Assembly (NCBI RefSeq): GCF_900176355.1
Contig: NZ_FWXI01000002.1
Coordinates: 150,788-214,787, forward strand
From: Sporomusa malonica
Lineage (GTDB): Bacteria; Bacillota; Negativicutes; Sporomusales; Sporomusaceae
DNA length: 64,000 nt
Direction: 5' to 3'
Of the stretch, positions 51,242-60,536 are shown piece after piece. The first letter of the stretch is position 1; the number at the start of each line of letters is the position of its first letter. Below the pieces are notes generated by a model, which did no database searches, was not told where the DNA came from, and saw nothing but the letters and a program-made list of their open reading frames with translations. The position numbers and the translations under genes are program-made.

Positions 51242-51385
51242 CTACTTAATGAGATAAACTAGCGTGGTCGCAATATACGCAGTTGAGGATAAAAGCACCA
51301 CATGGAAGACATAATTGGCAGTGCGTGACGGACGCTGAACGGCTCGGTTTTGAAAGTAATGATAGGTGTACATATTCTCTTTCAT
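51242..51385 (-). CDS. Small membrane protein, 47 residues, unknown
   Basis: MKENMYTYHYFQNRAVQRPS, then RTANYVFHVVLLSSTAYIAT and TLVYLIK. One C-terminal membrane helix (about 25-46) and an aromatic, basic N-terminus. GTGAGG lies 10 bases before the start on the minus strand. It is convergent with yvrJ. The next 170 bases (51386-51552) up to recD2 show no other gene. No family recognised; it is a candidate from size, ribosome site and hydrophobicity only. Confidence 0.45.
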   Translation of the reverse strand: MKENMYTYHYFQNRAVQRPSRTANYVFHVVLLSSTAYIATTLVYLIK

Positions 51386-51552
51386 GATTTACATGCCTCA
51401 CAAAATGTAAATTAATGTAACTATTAATGTATTCATGTTTATAGTACTCCACTTTTGACGAAAATCCTGCAAGGCTGGCAAAAAAAATATGCAGGACTTT
51501 ACTACAGGCACTGCGAATAAGAAAAAGCAACATATGTTTGGGAGTTAGTACT

Positions 51553-53712
51553 GTGGATAACAAACTTGAAGGAATTGTTGAGAATATAACTTTCCAGTCA
51601 AATGACGGCAGTTTTACTGTATTTCGCCTGAAGCCGGACGGTGAAAACAAGGCAGTGGCTGTCACTGGCAGCTTTCCTGCGCCGCTGGTCGGTGAGCAGG
51701 TGGCTTTAGCTGGTGACTGGGTTGAGCATGCCCGTTACGGTCGGCAGTATCGAGCAACTAGTTGCCGGCGGATAGCGCCCACTTCAGAGCAGGGCATAGA
51801 ACGGTTTTTGGCTTCTGGGGCGATTAAAGGCATTGGCCGGGCGATGGCCACCCGGCTGGTCAAGCATTTTGGCGCCAGGACACTGGAGATTATTGAACTT
51901 TACCCGCACCGGCTGGCCGAGGTAGAGGGCATTGGCAGCAAAAAGGTAGAACAGATTCGCCAAGCGTATGCCGAACAGGCTGAGCTTAAAGAGGTCATGC
52001 TGTTTTTAGAGATGCATGGTGTTACCGGGGCGTATGCGGCCCGGATTTTTGCCTGCTATGGGTCTGAGTCGGTAGCCGTACTCGAGACAGATCCTTACCG
52101 GTTAGCCGAGGAGGTAAAAGGCATTGGCTTCCGGACGGCTGATCAGATTGCCATGGCGGTAGGCTTTGACAAGGATCACCAGTCACGGCTGGCAGCTGCG
52201 GTCCAGTTTGCTCTCTTACAAACCGGCCAGGCTGGACATTGCTGTGTGCCAGAAGAAGCACTGACAGAGGAAACTGCCAAGCTGCTCAACATTGACAAAG
52301 GTGAGATCGCCCGTGTTGTCAGCGAGCAGATTAAGCTTGGCAAACTCTATACTGAGGACTTTCATGGCATGACCTTAGTGTATCCACGCTACCTGTTCCG
52401 GGCAGAAAAGGCAGTGGCCGAACGGCTGCTGAGGCTTAAGGAGAATGCTAAGCCTATTGAAGGAGTGGATAGCGCCGCACTTATCGACGAATGGGAGGCG
52501 GCAGGCGGGGTTACGCTGGCAGAGGCACAGCGACAGGCCCTGGCGGCGGCGTTAGCACATGGCGTTCTGGTATTGACTGGCGGGCCTGGGACCGGGAAAA
52601 CAACGACTGTGCGTGGGATTTTATCCTTGTTGGAACAGCAGGGGGGTAAAATTGTTTTGGGTGCGCCCACTGGGCGGGCGGCTAAGCGGCTGAGCGAAAC
52701 GACCGGCCGGGAGGCCATGACCATCCACCGTCTGCTGGAGGCCGGGGGCGGGGTTGACGAGGAGCCGATGTTTGCCAGGGACGAGTACAATCCGCTTGAT
52801 GCTGATGTTGTCATTGTCGATGAAACCTCAATGATGGATATGCTGTTAATGAGCTGTTTTCTGCAGGCTGTGCCTGACGGCTGCCGGGTGGTGCTGGTCG
52901 GTGACGTAGACCAACTACCGGCTGTGGGGCCAGGATCGGTGCTCAAAGACATTATTCGTTCAGAGTCCATCCCCGTAGTGCGGCTGACCGAGGTGTTCCG
53001 TCAGGCTGGTGAAAGTATGATTGTGCTTAATGCCCACCGCATCAACCGGGGGCGTGCACCTGAGTGTGGCAGCGCTGATTTTCAGTTCCGCGAAATGGCA
53101 GACAGTGAAGCGGCAGCGAGAGCGGTTGTTGAGTTGTGCCAGACCGAGCTTGCCCAAGAGGGCTTTGACATTTGGCGTGAGGTGCAGGTATTGTCGCCGA
53201 TGCATCGTCAGCCCTGTGGTGTCGAGAATCTCAACAGGCTGCTGCAGGCCGCACTTAATCCGCCAGACGAAAGTAAGGATTTTATCCAGGGTGTTACCCA
53301 GGTACTGCGCGAAGGCGACAAGGTTATGCAGATTCGCAACAACTATGTCAAAAAGGTATTTAACGGCGACATCGGCTATATTGTGGCTATTGCCGACGGA
53401 AAAGTGCTTGTACGGTATCCGGAAGACGATGTTGTCTATGACAAAGGTGAACATGACGAGCTTACCTTGGCCTATGCGATGAGCGTTCATAAAAGCCAGG
53501 GCAGTGAGTATCCGGTTGTTGTCATGCCACTTACGCCAGGCCATCACATCATGCTACAGCGCAATCTGCTGTATACGGCTGTTACCAGGGCTAAAGAGCG
53601 CGTGATCCTGCTGGGTACGCGGGCGTCGCTGAGCACAGCCGTCATGAGTGACAGGACACGCCGCCGCTATTCACTGCTGGCTGAACGATTGAGGGGCGAA
53701 GGTCTATGTTAA
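51553..53712 (+). CDS. recD2: RecD2-type ATP-dependent DNA helicase
   Basis: 719 residues, SF1B helicase. N-terminal OB-like domain (about 1-80; ENITFQSNDGSFTVFRL), helix-hairpin-helix motifs (GAIKGIGRAMATRLVKHFG, EVEGIGSKKVEQI, EVKGIGFRTADQIA), then helicase motifs: I GGPGTGKTTTVRG, Ia LGAPTGRAAKRLSE, II VIVDETSMMD, III LVGDVDQLPAVGPGSVL, V/VI LTLAYAMSVHKSQGSEYP and YTAVTRAKERVIL. The long N-terminus is typical of RecD2 in species lacking RecBCD. GTG 51553 with GGGAG 8 bases upstream. It overlaps comFC by 7 bases and occupies the place of comFA in the Bacillus comF-flagellar region. Confidence 0.93.
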   Translation: MDNKLEGIVENITFQSNDGSFTVFRLKPDGENKAVAVTGSFPAPLVGEQVALAGDWVEHARYGRQYRATSCRRIAPTSEQGIERFLASGAIKGIGRAMATRLVKHFGARTLEIIELYPHRLAEVEGIGSKKVEQIRQAYAEQAELKEVMLFLEMHGVTGAYAARIFACYGSESVAVLETDPYRLAEEVKGIGFRTADQIAMAVGFDKDHQSRLAAAVQFALLQTGQAGHCCVPEEALTEETAKLLNIDKGEIARVVSEQIKLGKLYTEDFHGMTLVYPRYLFRAEKAVAERLLRLKENAKPIEGVDSAALIDEWEAAGGVTLAEAQRQALAAALAHGVLVLTGGPGTGKTTTVRGILSLLEQQGGKIVLGAPTGRAAKRLSETTGREAMTIHRLLEAGGGVDEEPMFARDEYNPLDADVVIVDETSMMDMLLMSCFLQAVPDGCRVVLVGDVDQLPAVGPGSVLKDIIRSESIPVVRLTEVFRQAGESMIVLNAHRINRGRAPECGSADFQFREMADSEAAARAVVELCQTELAQEGFDIWREVQVLSPMHRQPCGVENLNRLLQAALNPPDESKDFIQGVTQVLREGDKVMQIRNNYVKKVFNGDIGYIVAIADGKVLVRYPEDDVVYDKGEHDELTLAYAMSVHKSQGSEYPVVVMPLTPGHHIMLQRNLLYTAVTRAKERVILLGTRASLSTAVMSDRTRRRYSLLAERLRGEGLC

Positions 53713-54362
53713 AAGATTGGCTAGAGGCTATGCTCTCGCTCCTCTTTCCCCAGCGCTGTCCGGCTTGCCGCAAGTGGCTAGACGGCCGTGGCTGGTGTCA
53801 GGACTGTATGGCGAGAATTGCCAAGGTTAGTCAGGTAGCTCTGGCTGTTCACAACCTGACTGCGCTGGACGAATGTATGGCAGTTGCCGACTATACTGGT
53901 TCTGTCCAGCGGTTAATTCGTGATATGAAGTTTCGTCACGCCACTAAACATTCCGAACGGCTGAGCCAGCTGCTGGACTACGCCATAGGTCCTAACCGCT
54001 ATCAGGGAATTGATGCAGTAGTACCTGTGCCGCTCCATAAGGACCGTCTAAAGGAGCGTGGCTTCAATCAGACGGTCCTTATCTTCAAACCCTGGGCAGC
54101 ACGGCAGGGGCTTTTCTGGCTGGATGCCCTGGTTCGAATAAGACCAACGGCTCCCCAATGGGAGCTCAGTCTCAAAGAGCGGCGGAAAAACAGTAAGGGC
54201 GCGTTTTCCGTAACGCGCCCTGAAGCTGTTGTGGGGAAGAGTATTCTATTGGTTGATGACATTCTTACCAGCGGGATCACTATGGAAGAGTGCTCCAAGG
54301 TACTCAAACAGGCTGGAGCGGTGGCAGTGAAGGGATTAGCATTGGCAAGCGGTGCACGGTAA
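53706..54362 (+). CDS. comFC: ComF-family phosphoribosyltransferase-like protein
   Basis: 218 residues. N-terminal zinc-finger-like CPACRKWLDGRGWCQDC (Cys-4 at 18-35 or so) and C-terminal PRPP-binding VDDILTSGITMEEC. VVPVPLHKDRLKERGFNQ is the family core. In Bacillus ComFC supports DNA uptake in competence; homologues are also in non-competent species. The overlap with recD2 suggests translational coupling. Confidence 0.88.
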   Translation: MLKDWLEAMLSLLFPQRCPACRKWLDGRGWCQDCMARIAKVSQVALAVHNLTALDECMAVADYTGSVQRLIRDMKFRHATKHSERLSQLLDYAIGPNRYQGIDAVVPVPLHKDRLKERGFNQTVLIFKPWAARQGLFWLDALVRIRPTAPQWELSLKERRKNSKGAFSVTRPEAVVGKSILLVDDILTSGITMEECSKVLKQAGAVAVKGLALASGAR

Positions 54363-54363
54363 A

Positions 54364-55047
54364 CTATCCTAACGCATCAATAAATGCCCTGACAACCTCG
54401 GGGTCAAACGCCATACCCGATAGGCTCAAGAGCTCGCGAACTGCCTCGTCCTTGGTCTTAACCCAGTTCTGGGTGCAGGGATTGATAAAACGGTCATAAT
54501 GGTTGGCTACTGCGATGATGCGTGCGCCAAGCGGAATGTTTACACCTTTGAGCCGCTTGGGATAGCCTGTGCCGTCGAACCGTTCATGATGATAGCGGAT
54601 ATACGGAATCAGCTCCTGGCAGGAGGGGATATTCTCCAACATGCAGCTGCCAGCATTGCAATGATTTTTGTACACGCTCATCTCACGGGTTGACAGATAC
54701 GGCACTTTGGACAGCACTAAATTAGGCACCGTAATCTGCCCAACATCGTGCAATAATGCTGCCATGCGGATGCGCTCAATCTCTTCTCTGGGCAGACGCA
54801 TTTTTGCAGCAACACTGACTGCATAATTGGCTACCTGGTGGCTGTGTAAAAAAAGTTTGGCGTTCTTTAGTTGAATAAGCTGCATAAAATTGCTAATGAT
54901 GCCGTTGAGCGATTCCGTATCGCCAGCATAAACTTCTAGATCCTGCATGAGCGTTAGCATATACACGACAAACTGCCTTTCGTAGGAGACCAGTACATGA
55001 TAGGATGAATACTGGACTGGTATCCGTAGTGTTGATAAAGAAAACAC
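54364..55047 (-). CDS. HD-GYP domain protein (probable c-di-GMP phosphodiesterase)
   Basis: About 227 residues from GTG 55047, or 198 from the internal ATG at 54960; the upstream start lacks a clear ribosome site. HD-GYP motifs: LLHDVGQIT (HD), HCNAGSCML, YHHERFDGTGYPKRLKG (HHE then GTGYP), ARIIAVANHYD. No sensory domain or membrane segment is visible in the N-terminal ~60 residues. If active it hydrolyses c-di-GMP, consistent with a place beside flagellar genes. Convergent with comFC, one base apart. It interrupts the comFC-yvyF order of Bacillus. Confidence 0.85.
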   Translation of the reverse strand: MFSLSTLRIPVQYSSYHVLVSYERQFVVYMLTLMQDLEVYAGDTESLNGIISNFMQLIQLKNAKLFLHSHQVANYAVSVAAKMRLPREEIERIRMAALLHDVGQITVPNLVLSKVPYLSTREMSVYKNHCNAGSCMLENIPSCQELIPYIRYHHERFDGTGYPKRLKGVNIPLGARIIAVANHYDRFINPCTQNWVKTKDEAVRELLSLSGMAFDPEVVRAFIDALG

Positions 55048-55081
55048 GGCTTGCGCCGAGCCTTGGCGAAAGCGGAAGCCG
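55047..55081. repeat. Inverted repeat at the HD-GYP gene start
   Basis: CGGCTT / AAGCCG (55047-55052 / 55076-55081) with an inner GCGCC / GGCG pairing. It overlaps the annotated GTG start of the HD-GYP gene. A second palindrome GAAAGTTATACTTTC lies at 55095-55110. I compared the region with c-di-GMP riboswitch patterns and found no match. The remaining bases up to 55329 show no gene. Confidence 0.5.
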
Positions 55082-55329
55082 ATGTTGCCTTATCCAGACG
55101 GAAAGTTATACTTTCTTACAGGACACGAAAAGTGAGATTGCTTCACTGTGGTCGCACCTCACCCGTAAAATCCGCTAATTAGCAATATTGTTAATTAGCC
55201 AAAAACAGCTATAATCCTGCTTGAAAAATAAAATAAATGTCTAATATTTTCGAAATGAGTCTAAAGACCTAGGCTATTGAGAAAAAATAATATATAATAA
55301 TGGCAATGGAAGGTAAAGGGGGCAGCGCT

Positions 55330-55722
55330 ATGGGATTAGATAACTGTCCGGAATGTGGCAAGCTTTATGTTGAAAACGCCGCCAGGCTATGTCCGGAATG
55401 CTACCGCAGACAAGAAGACGATGCGGAGAAAGTAATGGAATACTTAAGAGATGCTAGTAAAGCAACCCTGGAAGAAATCCATCATGCCACCGGGGTCAAA
55501 CACAAAATAATCCTGCGTCTTCTGCGCAGCGGGCGCATTGTCGGCAGCAGTCTTTCCTATCCATGCGATAGCTGCGGTACTCCTATTGTTGAGGGACGGC
55601 TATGCGATAAGTGCAGCAGAAATATCCTGGATCAGATGAGAATTGAGGATCGACATAAAGAGCATGAGCCAGAACGAAAGACACGTTCGCGCATGTATGG
55701 CAAAGAATTGGATAATGACTAA
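55330..55722 (+). CDS. yvyF: YvyF-type flagellar operon protein
   Basis: 130 residues. Two Cys-pair zinc ribbons: N-terminal CPECGKLYVENAARLCPECY (about 5-24) and C-terminal CDSCGTPIVEGRLCDKCS (about 78-95), separated by a winged-helix-like stretch (YLRDASKATLEEIHHATGV). This is the gene normally placed first in the flgM-flgK group of Bacillus and relatives; possibly regulatory. ATG 55330 follows AAAGGGGGC. Confidence 0.85.
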   Translation: MGLDNCPECGKLYVENAARLCPECYRRQEDDAEKVMEYLRDASKATLEEIHHATGVKHKIILRLLRSGRIVGSSLSYPCDSCGTPIVEGRLCDKCSRNILDQMRIEDRHKEHEPERKTRSRMYGKELDND

Positions 55723-55788
55723 CGTTGATATTTAGAGTAAAGCGGCAATATGGCGTGAAAAAACATGATAAACATATCTAATTGCGTG

Positions 55789-55818
55789 TGGCGGGGATTA
55801 ATAACCCCGCCATTTTTG
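55789..55818 (+). terminator. Terminator between yvyF and flgM
   Basis: GGCGGGG / CCCCGCC stem with an 8-base AT loop (ATTAATAA), then ATTTTTG. Read-through may still couple the genes. Confidence 0.8.
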
Positions 55819-55862
55819 ACGATATTAAAAGTAAGAATTCCCGAGGTGTGAGGTGCTCACTA

Positions 55863-56156
55863 ATGAATATCAAAAATATCCAAAACATAACTAAGATTTA
55901 TGGTGAACAGTCTAAAGTATCCAAAAGCTCAAAAGGTCAAGGGGGAAGCTCCTCCCAGCGCCCGGATGAAGTCATTTTATCCAGTCAAGCCCAGGAATTA
56001 AGCCAGATTCTCAGGACGGCTAAGGGGCTTCCAGAGGTACGGGAAGATAAAGTGAAAGAACTATCTGAGCGGATTGCCAACGGCGAGTATAAAGTCGATT
56101 CCAGAGAGCTTGCCGACAGAATTATTGCCTATTCCAAGAATGAGCGCCTGTACTAG
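55863..56156 (+). CDS. flgM: Anti-sigma-28 factor FlgM
   Basis: 97 residues. Disordered, Ser/Lys/Gln-rich N-terminus (KVSKSSKGQGGSSSQRPDE), then the sigma-binding C-terminal helices (VILSSQAQELSQILRTAKGLPEVREDKV, IANGEYKVDSRELADRIIAYSK). Holds sigma-28 inactive until the hook is finished and it is exported. Gene order with flgN, flgK, flgL matches Bacillus. ATG 55863 with GTGAGGTG upstream; the longer frame from 55782 is rejected as it runs through the terminator. Confidence 0.92.
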   Translation: MNIKNIQNITKIYGEQSKVSKSSKGQGGSSSQRPDEVILSSQAQELSQILRTAKGLPEVREDKVKELSERIANGEYKVDSRELADRIIAYSKNERLY

Positions 56157-56175
56157 AAAAGGGGGGCTGTTTTAA

Positions 56176-56673
56176 ATGACAGCTATGTGGGAAAAACTGA
56201 TTATTCTCCTGAACCAGACACTTGAAGTCTATCAGGCGCTGCTGAAGCTTAGCCGAAAAAAGCGCGATATCCTGATTGAGGCCAAGCCACAAGAAATAGA
56301 GATGCTGACAAAACAAGAGGAAATTCTTATTATTGAAGCAGGCAAACTGGAAATTATGCGTTCAACGCTTACACACGAGCTTGCTGCGGCGATAGGTCTT
56401 GCTCCAGATGAAACAACGATGTCAACACTTATTGAACGTGCCGACAATGAAACTGCTGGAAAATTAATATTAGTTATTGATAGATTTGGTGGAATTACCA
56501 GCGAACTGACAAAAATGAATGAGTTAAATACTCAATTAATTCAACAATCATTAGATCTGATTAATTTTAATATCAATATTCTTAGTCAAAGTGCTGCAGA
56601 AACGACCTACGCTCCTAAGGGCAACACTGCACCAACTGCACGCAATCGCTCTATATTAGATACCAAGGCATAA
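56176..56673 (+). CDS. flgN: Flagellar chaperone FlgN
   Basis: 165 residues, mostly helical with heptads (LIILLNQTLEVYQALLKLSRKKRDILIE, EIEMLTKQEEILIIEAGKLE). FlgN family chaperone for FlgK/FlgL, the two genes that follow. Ribosome site AGGGGGGCTG. Confidence 0.88.
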   Translation: MTAMWEKLIILLNQTLEVYQALLKLSRKKRDILIEAKPQEIEMLTKQEEILIIEAGKLEIMRSTLTHELAAAIGLAPDETTMSTLIERADNETAGKLILVIDRFGGITSELTKMNELNTQLIQQSLDLINFNINILSQSAAETTYAPKGNTAPTARNRSILDTKA

Positions 56674-56707
56674 TCGTTAGTAAGCAACAGTTAACGGAGG
56701 AAATGAA

Positions 56708-58510
56708 ATGAGTTCGACATTCGGCGGTTTAAATACAGTTGTGCGGGGCCTCTTTGCTCAGCAAATGTCTCTTGATACAGTTGGTCACAATATTTCTAAT
56801 GCTAATACCGATGGTTATTCGCGGCAAAGAGTAAATCTAGTTACCTCAAATCCCCAGACGCTCTATGCTGGTATCGGACAGGTGCAATTGGGCACTGGTG
56901 TTGTAACTGAGTCTATTACTCGGGCTAGAGATACCTTTGTTGATCAGCAGATGTGGAAAGAATCATCAACTTTAGGCTATGGTCAGACTCTGCAGGATAG
57001 CTTGGGTAAAATCGAAGGCGTGTTTATGGAGCCTACTGAAACCGGTATGCAGACAGTCCTCAATAAATTTTGGGAAGCTTTGAATACCCTATCTACTAAC
57101 GGTTCAGATAATGGTGCTCGTTCTGCGCTGCGAGAACGTGGGGTCGAGCTGGTCGACACGATTCAACAGGCTAACAAACAGCTTCGGAACATGGTTTCCG
57201 ATATGAATAGCGTTGTTGGTCTTCGCGTCGAGACAATAAATCAGATTACATCAGAAATGGTATCCTTAAACAAACAGATTACTGCTGTTGAAGTAGGCAA
57301 AATTGATCATGCTAACGATCTTCGAGACCGGCGCGATTATCTGGTTGACCAATTATCAAGCATCATTAATGTCAGGGTTACAGAAGATCAAGTAGGTAAT
57401 TATATCGTCCAATCGTCAGGAGTATTGCTTGTTGATGGGCAGAGTAACTATAAGCTTTCCACCAAGAGCAGTATAGATCCAGACTATAACTATGAAGTGG
57501 TATCTGTAACAGAATCTACTGGAGTGACCATAAACTTTACTGACGGAGAGTTAAAGGGCTTGTTAGCTAGTCGTGATGATCAGACGTCTGGCGTAAAGGG
57601 GTATCTAGATAAATTATCAAATATGAGCCAGTTCTTGCTGCAGGAATTCAATGCTGTCCAGCGCTCTGGTTATGGTAGTGATAATTCAACAGGATATAAT
57701 TTTTTTGGCGTTAGCGGCAACGCCAGCACTTCCGATTATAGTGTTACTGGAAACTATGCAGCTATATTTGGAACAACTACTCCTAAGAGTTACCAGTGGA
57801 TTGATAGTTTAAAAGTCAATGATGATTTGTTTAACCCGGTAGATGGGACCGCTAAAATTGCTGCCAAAACCATGGCTGGTAGTGTTCAAATAACACAGAG
57901 TAATGCAGCTGGTGGCAAGATTGCTTTTGGTGGAAAATATACGGGAAGTTTGGCTTCTGTTTCTTATCAGGTTAGACTAACGGCAAATACTGCAGGAGCA
58001 ATAACTGGCATAGAGTATTCTACTGATAATGGAACAAGCTGGAATACAAGTATTGAAGTAACTCCGGCAACTACTCCTAAAACTTTCAGTATTGGCAATG
58101 GCGTAACTGTTCAGATTGGAACCCAAGCTAGTAATGCTAATGGAGACACATACAACTTTTCAATGCCTCAGGGAATTGCGGCTGGTGACAATGCAGTTAA
58201 CCTGGCCAACCGTCTTAAGGTGGATATCTCAGAACTGCTGGGTAAATCATCCCTGGATACCTTTTACGCATCTTTCATTGGTGCTCTTGGTATCCAACGG
58301 CAAAGTGCCACTCGGCTCACTGACAACCAGAAGGCCCTGGTCAGCCAAATCACTAATTCGCGTGAATCTGTCTCTGGGGTTAATATGGATGAAGAAATGA
58401 GTAATATGATTCGCTTCCAAAAAGGCTATAATGCTGCGGCGCGGATATTAACTTCGATGGATGAAATGCTTGATAAGCTTATTAACGGCACTGGTGTTGT
58501 AGGAAGATAA
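56708..58510 (+). CDS. flgK: Flagellar hook-associated protein 1 FlgK
   Basis: 600 residues. N-terminal rod-like helices (GLNTVVRGLFAQQMSLDTVGHNISNANTDGYSRQ, D0 signature), a variable middle, and C-terminal D0/D1 (RESVSGVNMDEEMSNMIRFQ, GYNAAARILTSMDEMLDKLI). Secreted junction protein between hook and filament. Ribosome site ACGGAGGAAA. About 12 bases before flgL. Confidence 0.95.
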   Translation: MSSTFGGLNTVVRGLFAQQMSLDTVGHNISNANTDGYSRQRVNLVTSNPQTLYAGIGQVQLGTGVVTESITRARDTFVDQQMWKESSTLGYGQTLQDSLGKIEGVFMEPTETGMQTVLNKFWEALNTLSTNGSDNGARSALRERGVELVDTIQQANKQLRNMVSDMNSVVGLRVETINQITSEMVSLNKQITAVEVGKIDHANDLRDRRDYLVDQLSSIINVRVTEDQVGNYIVQSSGVLLVDGQSNYKLSTKSSIDPDYNYEVVSVTESTGVTINFTDGELKGLLASRDDQTSGVKGYLDKLSNMSQFLLQEFNAVQRSGYGSDNSTGYNFFGVSGNASTSDYSVTGNYAAIFGTTTPKSYQWIDSLKVNDDLFNPVDGTAKIAAKTMAGSVQITQSNAAGGKIAFGGKYTGSLASVSYQVRLTANTAGAITGIEYSTDNGTSWNTSIEVTPATTPKTFSIGNGVTVQIGTQASNANGDTYNFSMPQGIAAGDNAVNLANRLKVDISELLGKSSLDTFYASFIGALGIQRQSATRLTDNQKALVSQITNSRESVSGVNMDEEMSNMIRFQKGYNAAARILTSMDEMLDKLINGTGVVGR

Positions 58511-58524
58511 GGAGGTAGCTGCAG

Positions 58525-59427
58525 ATGCGTGTAACTAATAATATGATAACGTATAATTTTTTAACAAGTTTAAATAAATCATTGGAACGGCAAAATAAAA
58601 TCCAGGAACAATTGACTGATGGCAAACAGCTTCACCGTCCATCTGATAATCCGGTTAAGAGCATTCGCGCCCTGCGTGCTAATGTTAGTTTGGTGGAGAA
58701 TGAGCAATACACCCAGAATCTTAATGACGCTATATCCTGGATGGAAAGTACCGATAGTGCTATGAGTAATCTAAGTTCAATTGCAATTAAGTTTAAAGAG
58801 TTAGCACTTAGTGCTGATGGGACGAAGCCACCAGAAGCTTATAAAGCTATTGCGGCAGAGATGGATGGTTTAATCAACCAAGCTGTAACTATTGGGAATA
58901 CTAAGTTAGGTGACCGATATATATTTTCCGGTCAGCAGGATAAGACGCTTCCCTTTGTCAGGACTGATGATACGGTCACTTATTATGGCGATAATAATAA
59001 AATATCCATGCAAATTAAAGCTGGTGTAACGACTCCAACCCAGGATAGTGTAAACTTGACAGGTGCAGCGATATTTGGTGCTAATAACGAGATGCTGCAG
59101 CACATGATTGAAATTAAGAGCCAGCTTGAGACTGGCACGCCTGATTTAAATGTTGTTTTGAATACTGGTTTGACCAACCTTGACGTGGATAGCAGCAAAT
59201 TATTGGAAGCCCAGACCCAGCTTGGGGCTCGGATGTCTTCTTACCTGTTAGCGGAAAACATGCTGGAAAAAGCCAACGTCGTAATTACCGGTGATGTCGC
59301 TGCAAACGAAGACCTTGATATCCCCAAGGCCATCATTGATTTTAAAACCTCTGAAACCGTTTATAAAAACGCTCTATCAGTGGGGGCGAAGATAATGCCG
59401 GCATCGCTGGTAGACTTCTTAAAATAA
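58525..59427 (+). CDS. flgL: Flagellar hook-associated protein 3 FlgL
   Basis: 300 residues. RVTNNMITYNFLTSLNKSLERQNKIQEQL, DGKQLHRPSDNPVKSIRALR at the N-terminus and a flagellin-like C-terminus (TSETVYKNALSVGAKIMPASLVDFLK). Junction protein with FlgK. Ribosome site AAGGAGGTAGC. Confidence 0.95.
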   Translation: MRVTNNMITYNFLTSLNKSLERQNKIQEQLTDGKQLHRPSDNPVKSIRALRANVSLVENEQYTQNLNDAISWMESTDSAMSNLSSIAIKFKELALSADGTKPPEAYKAIAAEMDGLINQAVTIGNTKLGDRYIFSGQQDKTLPFVRTDDTVTYYGDNNKISMQIKAGVTTPTQDSVNLTGAAIFGANNEMLQHMIEIKSQLETGTPDLNVVLNTGLTNLDVDSSKLLEAQTQLGARMSSYLLAENMLEKANVVITGDVAANEDLDIPKAIIDFKTSETVYKNALSVGAKIMPASLVDFLK

Positions 59428-59466
59428 GCTTTACGCACATTGTTAACTTTCTAAAGGGGGATAACT

Positions 59467-60027
59467 ATGCTAAGACTCAACATCTCCCAGCAGTATGCAA
59501 AAATTGATATAACTACCGAACGGCCCTTCCTCGGTATGAAAACTACAGCGTCTAAACTTGACATTCAAACAGAACCGGCCACGGTGGAAATAAGGCAGCC
59601 ACAGGGTGAACTCGAAATCGATAACAGACCGTTTCGGGCCTCTTATGGGATAAAAGATCACGGAGAATTTTTGAGGGACTGCGCCGAACTTGGGAAGCAA
59701 ACAGCACTTGAAACTATCGGGCGCATTGCCCAGGAGGGTGACCGCTTAGCCGCAATTGAGACCCAAGAGAACGCAATAGCCAATATTGCTGCCGAATCTA
59801 GCTATCCCCCTGCACCTGAGATTACGTGGGCCCATCTGGAAAAACCAATTATTCATTATACCGCGCATCCGGTGGAGTTTACTCCTATCGAGGGACATGT
59901 TACAATTAATGTTGAGCCAGGAACACTTGATATGGATTATCGGCCTGGTACGGTTAATATTCGTATGGCCCAATATCAGAGCATCAAGATGTGGACAACA
60001 GGCAGTGCGGTTGATATGTCAGCATAG
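59467..60027 (+). CDS. yviE: DUF6470 (YviE-like) flagellar-operon protein
   Basis: 186 residues, beta-rich and acidic with repeated short strands (LDIQTEPATVEIRQPQGELEIDNRP, VTINVEPGTLDMDYRPGTVNIRM). No export signal or membrane segment. Matches the position of yviE between flgL and fliW in Bacillus. Function unknown. Ribosome site AAAGGGGGA. Confidence 0.85.
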   Translation: MLRLNISQQYAKIDITTERPFLGMKTTASKLDIQTEPATVEIRQPQGELEIDNRPFRASYGIKDHGEFLRDCAELGKQTALETIGRIAQEGDRLAAIETQENAIANIAAESSYPPAPEITWAHLEKPIIHYTAHPVEFTPIEGHVTINVEPGTLDMDYRPGTVNIRMAQYQSIKMWTTGSAVDMSA

Positions 60028-60070
60028 CGCTTTCAACTTTAGCTGAACACAGTTTCTTAGGGGGATTACC

Positions 60071-60535
60071 ATGCTTATTCAGTCAACACGTTTTGGTCAG
60101 ATAGAGATTGCCGAGAGCGAACTTATCCGGTTTCCCCATGGGATTCCAGGGTTTCCTAGCGAACAAGCCTTTGTCTTTCTTCCATATCAGCCTGATAGCC
60201 CGTTTTCTTTTCTTCAATCAGCTGCCGACCCTGATTTAACCTTTGTGATTGTCGAACCATTTGCCTTTTTTCAAGATTATACCTTCGAGTTGGACGAGGG
60301 TATCGTGTCAGAGCTGAAGCTAACTGAGGATAATCCGCCTCGCATATTTAACGTTGTCCGTATTCCGGAGAAAACTGATGAAATGACTGCTAATCTTCTA
60401 GCTCCAATTGTCGTCAACTGGAAAACCCGTTGTGCGATTCAGATCGTTTTGGAAAAGTCGGTATATACTGTACGGCACCGCGTTTTCCCACAAGGATTGC
60501 CAACAGATCGGTCGGACACTAAGGGGGGTAAATAG
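60071..60535 (+). CDS. fliW: Flagellar assembly factor FliW
   Basis: 154 residues. TRFGQIEIAESELIRFPHGIPGFPSEQAF, FVIVEPFAFFQDY, LLAPIVVNWKTRCAIQIVLE. FliW binds flagellin or CsrA in a partner switch: free flagellin frees CsrA to repress flagellin translation. The csrA gene starts one base after the FliW stop. Ribosome site AGGGGGAT. Confidence 0.94.
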   Translation: MLIQSTRFGQIEIAESELIRFPHGIPGFPSEQAFVFLPYQPDSPFSFLQSAADPDLTFVIVEPFAFFQDYTFELDEGIVSELKLTEDNPPRIFNVVRIPEKTDEMTANLLAPIVVNWKTRCAIQIVLEKSVYTVRHRVFPQGLPTDRSDTKGGK

Positions 60536-60536
60536 C

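Noticed and set aside
51246..51665. 139-codon minus-strand frame overlapping the start of recD2
   Set aside because: Lies in a different frame from the better-supported 47-residue gene at 51242-51385 and shadows recD2.
55047..55130. Possible c-di-GMP riboswitch upstream of the HD-GYP gene
   Set aside because: Outer stem is present, but the conserved GEMM-I core (GGCAAACC, GAAA tetraloop, GACGCAAAGCC) is not found on either strand.
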